A stretch of DNA of 10,338 nucleotides from WLMZ01 sp037139095. Lineage in GTDB: Bacteria > Actinomycetota > Acidimicrobiia > Acidimicrobiales > Ilumatobacteraceae. Below the pieces are notes generated by a model. The model was not told where the DNA came from and ran no database searches. It was given only the letters and a program-made list of their open reading frames with translations. Within the stretch, counting starts at the first letter, position 1. Each line of letters begins with the position of its first letter. The stretch is taken from assembly GCA_037139095.1 (NCBI GenBank), contig JBAXHD010000068.1:1-10338 (forward strand), given 5' to 3'. Position numbers and translations under genes: made by a program. This document shows, piece after piece, positions 1 to 4,443 of this stretch.

Positions 1-18
1 GATTCGCGACGATTTGGT

Positions 19-39
19 TTGTCCACACGGTGTGGACAA
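19..39. promoter_or_regulatory. Palindromic pair of DnaA boxes upstream of dnaA
   Basis: Two perfect actinobacterial-type DnaA boxes, TTGTCCACA (19-27, + strand) and its exact reverse complement TGTGGACAA (31-39), face each other. The symmetry extends to 10-base arms around a single central G at 29. DnaA commonly binds boxes in its own promoter to repress it, so autoregulation of dnaA is the likely role (inference). No convincing -10/-35 pair is visible in the 57 bases available, so the promoter may lie beyond the left edge. Confidence 0.75.
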
Positions 40-42
40 TGA

Positions 43-51
43 TGTGGAAAC
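43..51 (-). promoter_or_regulatory. Weak DnaA-box-like site in dnaA leader
   Basis: TGTGGAAAC reads GTTTCCACA on the - strand, which matches the TTGTCCACA consensus at 7 of 9 positions. It starts 12 bases after the start of the right arm of the palindromic box pair, about one helical turn, so it could extend that cluster. On its own the match is weak. Confidence 0.35.
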
Positions 52-78
52 TATTCGATGAAAAGGACGGAGGTGCAG

Positions 79-1470
79 GTGAGCGACCGTGAGCCGTTGT
101 GGACAGCAGTAGCTCAAATCCTGCGCGCCCAGGTGTCCGAAGCCGTGTGGTTCTCTACGTTCCAAGACGTCGTCCCAATCGAAGGCGAAGACAACGAGTT
201 GCGCGTCAGTGCCCCCAACTCACATCTTCGCAACCGAATCATGTCGCTCTATTTGCCCTTCGTGCAGGCCGCGTTAGCCGACATCGGCTACGGCGACCTC
301 ACCTTTGTCGTCGACGTTCAAGTCGATGACAAAGCCGAAGAGTCACGCGAGCAGTTCGATGTGGAAGCCGGCGATGCACCCGACGCCGGCGCAGCAGAGC
401 AGCAATCCACAGCACGATCGTCACGAAGCAGCGATGCACAAGACATCGCCGGGTTGAATCCTCGCTACTCGTTCGACACCTTCGTGAAAGGTCAGTCGAA
501 CCAGTTCGCATTGGCTGCAGCGCAACGCGTGGCCGAAACTCCTGGTCGCAGCTACAACCCTTTATTTATCTACGGCGCAGCGGGTTTGGGTAAGACCCAC
601 CTGCTGCACGCAATTGGTCATTACGTACATCGCCACTACCAACACGATGTCGTGCGATACGTGAGCACCGAGACCTTCCTGAACGAGTACGTCGACGCGA
701 TTCGAACCAACTCAACTGCATCGTTCAAGCGTCGCTACCGCGATATCGACGTGCTCCTCATCGACGACATCCAGTTCATGGAGGGCAAAGAAGGCTTGCA
801 GGAAGAGTTCTTCCACACCTTCAACTCGTTGCACGGCGCCAACAAACAGATCGTGATCTCGAGCGACCGCATGCCCGACGCCATCCCCACTCTTGAGGAG
901 CGTTTGCGCGGTCGATTCAAGTGGGGTCTCATCACCGATGTTCAGCCACCCGACATGGAAACTCGTCTGGCCATCTTGCGCAACAAGGCCGACCGCGACG
1001 ATTCACGGGTACCGCCCGAGACCCTCGAGTTCATTGCCACCAACATCACCAACAACATTCGCGAGCTCGAAGGCGCCTTCATTCGAGTCACTGCGTACGC
1101 CAGCTTGAACCGCGTACCCATCACCACGCATCTTGCCGAGCAGTTGCTGCGCGACCTGCTCACCGACAGCGGTGCCAAGACTCGCACCGATGAAGAGTTG
1201 CTCAACGAAATGGCCATCATTCTTGGACAGAGCGTTGAAGCTCTGCGCGGAAAGAGTCGGCAGCGACCGTTGGTCACCAGTCGACAGATCGCGATGTATG
1301 TGTTCCGCGATCTCACCGACTTGAGCTACCCCGCTATCGCCCGACTTTTTGGCGGTCGCGACCACACCACCGTGATTCACGCTGTTGAGAAGATTCAACG
1401 TCTGATGAGCGAACGCAAACAGGTATACGACCAGGTCACCGACATGGTTCAGCGATTGAAGAAGGGCTGA
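79..1470 (+). CDS. dnaA: Chromosomal replication initiator protein DnaA
   Basis: DnaA is the AAA+ ATPase that binds DnaA boxes, oligomerises at oriC and melts the duplex to start replication. Domain I covers roughly residues 1-85, a short acidic low-complexity linker (domain II) about 86-130, and the AAA+ core about 131-340. The core has Walker A GAAGLGKTH at 166-174 and Walker B LLIDD ending at D229-D230. Domain IV carries the DnaA signature GGRDHTTV at 425-432. The length, 463 residues, is normal for the family. I chose GTG at 79 because AGGACGGAGGTG lies just upstream, with GGAGGT ending 4 bases before it, and the product then starts MSDREPLW as DnaA proteins often do. An in-frame ATG at 58 would add seven residues but has only a weak, distant GGA. 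The gene lies between a DnaA-box palindrome and oriC, so autoregulation is likely. Confidence 0.97.
   Translation: MSDREPLWTAVAQILRAQVSEAVWFSTFQDVVPIEGEDNELRVSAPNSHLRNRIMSLYLPFVQAALADIGYGDLTFVVDVQVDDKAEESREQFDVEAGDAPDAGAAEQQSTARSSRSSDAQDIAGLNPRYSFDTFVKGQSNQFALAAAQRVAETPGRSYNPLFIYGAAGLGKTHLLHAIGHYVHRHYQHDVVRYVSTETFLNEYVDAIRTNSTASFKRRYRDIDVLLIDDIQFMEGKEGLQEEFFHTFNSLHGANKQIVISSDRMPDAIPTLEERLRGRFKWGLITDVQPPDMETRLAILRNKADRDDSRVPPETLEFIATNITNNIRELEGAFIRVTAYASLNRVPITTHLAEQLLRDLLTDSGAKTRTDEELLNEMAIILGQSVEALRGKSRQRPLVTSRQIAMYVFRDLTDLSYPAIARLFGGRDHTTVIHAVEKIQRLMSERKQVYDQVTDMVQRLKKG
98..106 (-). promoter_or_regulatory. DnaA-box-like site inside the start of dnaA
   Basis: TGTGGACAG reads CTGTCCACA on the - strand, 8 of 9 positions of TTGTCCACA. 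It falls in the first codons of dnaA, over the Leu-Trp-Thr-Ala stretch. The Trp codon forces part of the match, so coding constraint may explain it, but it is the fourth box-like site in about 90 bases. Confidence 0.35.
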
Positions 1471-1512
1471 ACCGAGTCAAATGACAGCTGTGCATACAAC
1501 ACATGAACTTGC

Positions 1513-1521
1513 TGTGGACAC
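1513..1521 (-). promoter_or_regulatory. DnaA box in oriC
   Basis: TGTGGACAC reads GTGTCCACA on the - strand, 8 of 9 positions of TTGTCCACA. It is the leftmost strong box in the origin. Confidence 0.7.
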
Positions 1522-1533
1522 GTTGCTCACATC

Positions 1534-1558
1534 GGGGGACAACGCAAAGTTGTCCACG
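1534..1558. promoter_or_regulatory. Divergent DnaA-box pair forming an inverted repeat in oriC
   Basis: TTGTCCACG (1550-1558, + strand) matches the consensus at 8 of 9 positions. GGGGGACAA (1534-1542) reads TTGTCCCCC on the - strand, 7 of 9. Together they form a perfect 7-base inverted repeat, GGACAAC (1537-1543) and GTTGTCC (1549-1555), around GCAAA. The boxes point away from each other, the opposite of the pair upstream of dnaA. Confidence 0.65.
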
Positions 1559-1584
1559 GGGCATCGCGTGTTGTTTGCCAATGC

Positions 1585-1603
1585 TGTGGATACCTGTGTA
1601 CAA
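1585..1603 (-). promoter_or_regulatory. Two phased DnaA boxes in oriC
   Basis: TGTGGATAC (1585-1593) reads GTATCCACA on the - strand, and TGTGTACAA (1595-1603) reads TTGTACACA. The first matches TTATCCACA and the second TTGTCCACA, each at 8 of 9 positions. They have the same orientation and start exactly 10 bases apart, so two DnaA molecules would lie on the same face of the helix. Confidence 0.6.
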
Positions 1604-1647
1604 GCACACACAGTACGATCTGGCCTCTACGCTGCAGCATCGCGTGG

Positions 1648-1663
1648 TTATCCACAATCCACA
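1648..1663 (+). promoter_or_regulatory. Perfect DnaA box with a tandem half-copy
   Basis: TTATCCACA at 1648-1656 is an exact match to the classical high-affinity DnaA box. It is followed at once by a second copy of its last seven bases, ATCCACA (1657-1663), giving an overlapping weaker box at 1655-1663. The pair points into the AT-rich stretch downstream, the arrangement expected of the boxes that nucleate a DnaA filament at the unwinding site. Confidence 0.8.
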
Positions 1664-1667
1664 GGCC

Positions 1668-1693
1668 TTATTAATACCATTACTTTGATACAT
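1668..1693. other. Probable DNA unwinding element of oriC
   Basis: This 26-base AT-rich stretch contains only five G/C bases in an otherwise GC-richer region. It lies four bases (GGCC) after the overlapping DnaA boxes at 1648-1663. The + strand begins TTATTA, which reads as two consecutive 3'-AAT-5' triplets on the other strand and resembles the DnaA-trio elements known from Bacillus origins. Assignment rests on position and composition only. Confidence 0.6.
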
Positions 1694-1719
1694 CACCATC
1701 TGGTGGGAAAGGTTGCATC

Positions 1720-2814
1720 GTGAAATTTCGCTGCGAGCGCGATGTCTTGGCTGACGCCCTAGCTACGGCCGGACGTGCCGCCACAGGTCGAACTGGCACA
1801 TTGCCGGTTCTTTCTGGGCTTCGTCTTGAACTGGTGGGCGACAAGCTCACGGTGACCGGCACCGATCTCGAACTTACGATTCAACTCGAGACCGAAGTTG
1901 GTGGCGAGCGAGATGGCGCCGTTGTGTTGCCGGCACGTTTGTCATCAGACATCGTGCGCTCACTGTCACCTGGCAAGGTTGAGGTTTCTGTCGATGCCGA
2001 AGATGTGTCGATCTCGGGCGGTCGTTCGCAGTTCACGGTGCGGCCGCTGTCAATCGACGACTACCCACGGTTGGCATCGCCGGCATCTACGGCAGTCACC
2101 TTGCCAACCGCCGAAGTGGGCGAAGCGTTGCGTCAGGTCGTGCGCGCCGCGAGCACCGACGAATCGCGTGTTGTGCTCACTGGCGTGCTGCTCACCGCCG
2201 AAGCCGATGGCCTACGCATGGTTGCTACCGACTCGTACCGTTTAGCGGTGCGCGATCTTCCTGGAGCCAGCGCCCTCGGAGCTGACCAAAAGGTGCTCGT
2301 TCCTGGTCGGGCGCTCAGCGAACTGGCTCGTTTGGTTGGCAATGCCCCTGAGCTCACGCTTCGGTTGGGCGAGCGCGAGGCCACCTTTGAGGTTGGCTCA
2401 ACGCGTCTCACCACTCGATTGATCGAGGGCGAATTTCCCGACTATCGCCGCCTAATTCCGCCAACCCATCCCAACAAACTCACCGTTTCTCGTGATGCGC
2501 TGCTTGAAGCCATCCGTCGCGTGAAGATTTTGGCCCGCGATGCCACGCCAATCCGGCTGCAGATGACTGCCGACAGCCTTCGACTCAGCGCCATCACACA
2601 AGATGTCGGTAACGCGGTCGAAGAAATTGATGCTGTGCTCGAAGGCACCGAGATGACGATTGCGTTTAACCCCGAGTTCTTGAATGCCGGTGTCGAGGCC
2701 GTCGGCGGCGATGAAGTGACCCTTGAGACTCAAGATGCTGCACGACCAGCAGTGTTGCGTGCTGTGGGCCGCACCGATTATCTGTATCTGCTGATGCCGG
2801 TACGAGTGTCGTGA
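1720..2814 (+). CDS. dnaN: DNA polymerase III sliding clamp, beta subunit DnaN
   Basis: DnaN forms the ring-shaped dimer that holds DNA polymerase III, and other replication and repair enzymes, on DNA. The 364 residues fit the usual length and the three repeated clamp folds, roughly 1-120, 125-243 and 245-364. The N-terminus (MKFRCERDVLADAL, then LPVLSGLRL near residue 29) and the C-terminal YLLMPVR are family hallmarks. The start is GTG at 1720, with AAAGG ending 8 bases upstream. It directly follows oriC. recF begins 35 bases after its stop, so the two may share a transcript, although a hairpin lies between them. No promoter I would trust is visible in the origin. Confidence 0.97.
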   Translation: MKFRCERDVLADALATAGRAATGRTGTLPVLSGLRLELVGDKLTVTGTDLELTIQLETEVGGERDGAVVLPARLSSDIVRSLSPGKVEVSVDAEDVSISGGRSQFTVRPLSIDDYPRLASPASTAVTLPTAEVGEALRQVVRAASTDESRVVLTGVLLTAEADGLRMVATDSYRLAVRDLPGASALGADQKVLVPGRALSELARLVGNAPELTLRLGEREATFEVGSTRLTTRLIEGEFPDYRRLIPPTHPNKLTVSRDALLEAIRRVKILARDATPIRLQMTADSLRLSAITQDVGNAVEEIDAVLEGTEMTIAFNPEFLNAGVEAVGGDEVTLETQDAARPAVLRAVGRTDYLYLLMPVRVS

Positions 2815-2821
2815 TGCTCTG

Positions 2822-2842
2822 CGCTACCGACGCGCGGTAGCG
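2822..2842 (+). promoter_or_regulatory. Strong hairpin between dnaN and recF
   Basis: CGCTACCG (2822-2829) and CGGTAGCG (2835-2842) form a perfect 8-base stem with a 5-base loop, and a possible G-U pair (2821/2843) extends it. No T-run follows, so it is not a typical intrinsic terminator. It ends 8 bases before the recF start, where a ribosome binding site would sit. It could slow recF translation or mark an mRNA processing site (inference). Confidence 0.55.
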
Positions 2843-2849
2843 TGCCGTC

Positions 2850-3929
2850 GTGCTAGTGCGGTCGTTGGAGCTTGTCGATTTCCGCAACTACGCAGCAACC
2901 CAACTCGATTTCGTAGCAGGCACCACCGCCATTGTTGGCGACAATGGCCAAGGCAAGACCAACCTCGCCGAGTCGTTGGCGTATCTGGCCACACTCGAGT
3001 CATTTCGCGGGGCACCTGTTGATGCTCTGATTCGCAATGGCGCGGACACCGCTGTTATCCGTGCTCAGGTGGTGCACGACGATGGCCGCGAACTGTTGAT
3101 CGAGGCCGAGATCAACCGCAACGGCCGGAACCGGGTGATGATCAATCGTCAGCGCTTGGCGCGTACCCGCGAATTGCTTGGCGTGATTCGAGTTTCAGTT
3201 TTTTCCCCCGACGACCTTGCGCTGATCAAGCAGGGTCCTGGCGAGCGACGCCGGTTGATGGACGAAACGCTTGTTGCACTTGCGGTGAAGAATGATGCGC
3301 TTCGACTTGAGATCGATCGGATCATCAAACAGCGCAACAGTTTGCTGAAGCAGTGCGGCGGCCGAATCAACGACGATCTCGCGTTCACCCTCGATGTGTG
3401 GGACTCGAAGTTGGCTCAGGTGGGCGAGCAACTCGGCTACGCGCGAGCCACCTTGATCGCCCGCCTCGCACCGATGGTGCTCGAGGCATACGAACAACTT
3501 GCCGGTGTGCCCACGCCGGTGGAGTTGGTGTACGAACCAGCGTGGCGCAATGGCGGTCTGCTTGCCGCACTGGCTGCAGCTCGCAACGACGATGTTCGCC
3601 GACAGTCGAGCACGGTGGGTCCGCACCGCGACGATCTCGAGATCTGGCTTAACGGGTTGCCGGCGCGTACACATGCATCGCAAGGCGAGCAACGTTCATT
3701 GGCCTTGGCGCTGCGGTTGGCTGCGCATCGGTTGGTGGCCGACAAGGTTGGTACACCGCCGATCTTGGTGCTCGACGATGTGCTCAGCGAACTCGATGTG
3801 TCGCGGGCAACAGCGTTGTTAGCGAATCTGCCCGTCGGCCAGGTGCTCATCACCACGGCAAGTCCGTTACCTACCGAGGCTCAACCGGATCGGGTGCTGC
3901 GCATCAGCCACGGTACGGTGATGCCGTGA
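2850..3929 (+). CDS. recF: DNA replication and repair protein RecF
   Basis: RecF is an SMC-like ABC ATPase that acts with RecO and RecR to load RecA at single-strand gaps and stalled forks. The 359 residues have the typical N-terminus (LELVDFRNY), Walker A GDNGQGKT at 30-37, ABC signature SQGEQR at 277-282 and Walker B ILVLDD ending at D309-D310. TVGPHRDD lies about 25 residues before the signature. The start chosen is GTG at 2850, and GTG at 2856 is equally possible. Neither has a visible Shine-Dalgarno sequence. TAGCGT (2838-2843) lies 6 bases before the GTG and could be the -10 of a leaderless transcript. The last 4 bases overlap the next gene, so the two are probably translationally coupled. 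Confidence 0.96.
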   Translation: MLVRSLELVDFRNYAATQLDFVAGTTAIVGDNGQGKTNLAESLAYLATLESFRGAPVDALIRNGADTAVIRAQVVHDDGRELLIEAEINRNGRNRVMINRQRLARTRELLGVIRVSVFSPDDLALIKQGPGERRRLMDETLVALAVKNDALRLEIDRIIKQRNSLLKQCGGRINDDLAFTLDVWDSKLAQVGEQLGYARATLIARLAPMVLEAYEQLAGVPTPVELVYEPAWRNGGLLAALAAARNDDVRRQSSTVGPHRDDLEIWLNGLPARTHASQGEQRSLALALRLAAHRLVADKVGTPPILVLDDVLSELDVSRATALLANLPVGQVLITTASPLPTEAQPDRVLRISHGTVMP

Positions 3930-4228
3930 GCTACGAACCGGTGCCGCTGCGCGACAGCATGAATGGCGTTGTGCGTGGCTTGCGCGGGGGTACCTACGAC
4001 GCTCGCTCGATGGGTTCGTTGTTTAGCCGATGGGCTGACGCTGTGGGCGAGACCGTGGCCGAACATGCGCGTCCGGTGAAGCTCGATGGCGACCGTCTGT
4101 TGGTTGAGGTCGATGAGCCGGGTTGGGCCACCCAACTGCGCTTCTTAGAAGCCGATGTGATCGCTCGTCTGCGGTCCGTAGCCGGTTTAGAGGTATCCCG
4201 TTTCGATATTCGCGTGAAACCCCGCTGA
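3926..4228 (+). CDS. DUF721 family protein, DciA-like
   Basis: This 100-residue protein matches the DUF721/DciA pattern. DciA is the ancestral bacterial partner that helps load the replicative helicase DnaB. Visible family features are the core from about residue 33 (SRWADAVGETVAEHARP, with W36, V40-G41, H47 and P50), then L53, G55-D56, L58, V60 and the WATQL segment at 67-71. It contains essentially only the core domain. It starts at GTG 3926 inside the recF stop (GTGA overlap), which implies coupled translation. Actinobacteria keep a DUF721 gene after recF, so position supports the call. A direct helicase-loading role here is inferred from the family, not shown. Confidence 0.88.
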   Translation: MSYEPVPLRDSMNGVVRGLRGGTYDARSMGSLFSRWADAVGETVAEHARPVKLDGDRLLVEVDEPGWATQLRFLEADVIARLRSVAGLEVSRFDIRVKPR

Positions 4229-4275
4229 GACGTCAATTTCGGGCGGTTTGCGACCCAAAAAAATGCAATGACGGA

Positions 4276-4294
4276 ACCACTTGTAAATAGTGGT
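4276..4294. repeat. Inverted repeat upstream of gyrB
   Basis: ACCACT (4276-4281) and AGTGGT (4289-4294) form a perfect 6-base inverted repeat with a 7-base AT-rich loop. No T-run follows, so a terminator for the upstream gene is unlikely. An operator or a supercoiling-sensitive cruciform are alternatives. Confidence 0.45.
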
Positions 4295-4298
4295 GCAA

Positions 4299-4314
4299 AT
4301 GACACCTTTGTCAT
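4299..4314. repeat. Inverted repeat just upstream of the gyrB -10 element
   Basis: ATGACA (4299-4304) and TGTCAT (4309-4314) form a perfect 6-base inverted repeat around CCTT. It ends 7 bases before the extended -10 element, so it covers the place where the -35 would sit. That is a typical position for a repressor or activator site. Confidence 0.45.
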
Positions 4315-4321
4315 ACCCCTT

Positions 4322-4330
4322 TGGTAGACT
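4322..4330 (+). promoter_or_regulatory. Probable extended -10 promoter for gyrBA
   Basis: TGGTAGACT contains the TG-N extension and a TAGACT hexamer that fits the actinobacterial TANNNT -10 pattern. No good -35 lies 16-18 bases upstream. TTGTCA at 4308-4313 is too close (11-base spacer). Extended -10 promoters often lack a -35, so initiation near 4337 is plausible. Confidence 0.5.
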
Positions 4331-4443
4331 GCGGGCATTGCGATTTCGACCGTTTCTGAAGGGTGCTCAGCGCCGTCTCGGTCGCCCAAAATCACCGTTC
4401 AGAGCGATGTGTTGCTCTGCTCCTACGACAGACGAGGTCTCCT

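Larger units (their letters stand above)
1471..1719. other. oriC: Chromosomal replication origin, oriC (dnaA-dnaN intergenic region)
   Basis: This 249-base non-coding stretch separates dnaA from dnaN, the usual position of oriC in Actinobacteria and Firmicutes. It has a dense set of DnaA-box matches in both orientations: one perfect TTATCCACA and four 8-of-9 matches, plus weaker ones near 1489-1497, 1534-1542 and 1655-1663. An AT-rich stretch at 1668-1693 lies beside the perfect box, the expected place for unwinding. The short frames crossing it have no recognisable protein features and are treated as chance. Confidence 0.93.
4229..4443 (+). promoter_or_regulatory. Leader and control region of the gyrBA operon
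   Basis: This 215-base non-coding gap is the largest after oriC. Its left half has a run of seven A (4258-4263 region), two inverted repeats (4276-4294 and 4299-4314) and an imperfect direct repeat, TGCAATGAC (4264-4272) and TGCAAATGAC (4294-4303). An extended -10 element follows at 4322-4330. The right half would be a leader of roughly 105 bases. It contains a small 6-base stem, CAGAGC (4400-4405) and GCTCTG (4414-4419). The frame upstream of the chosen gyrB start is open back to 4363 but does not resemble GyrB. Confidence 0.6.

Noticed and set aside
1675..1686. TACCAT and TACTTT as -10 elements of a dnaN promoter
   Set aside because: TANNNT matches are expected by chance in this AT-rich stretch, and no -35 lies at a proper distance.
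1481..1723. 80-codon and antisense 87-codon frames across the dnaA-dnaN gap
   Set aside because: The region is packed with DnaA boxes and an AT-rich element. The frames lack family features and ribosome binding sites.
4276..4294. Terminator for the recF-DciA transcript
   Set aside because: The stem is only 6 bases with an AT-rich loop and no T-run follows. It is better treated as an operator-like inverted repeat.
4363..4443. In-frame 27-codon extension upstream of gyrB
   Set aside because: Residues encoded there do not resemble GyrB, and a Shine-Dalgarno sequence sits at 4434-4437 just before GTG 4444.
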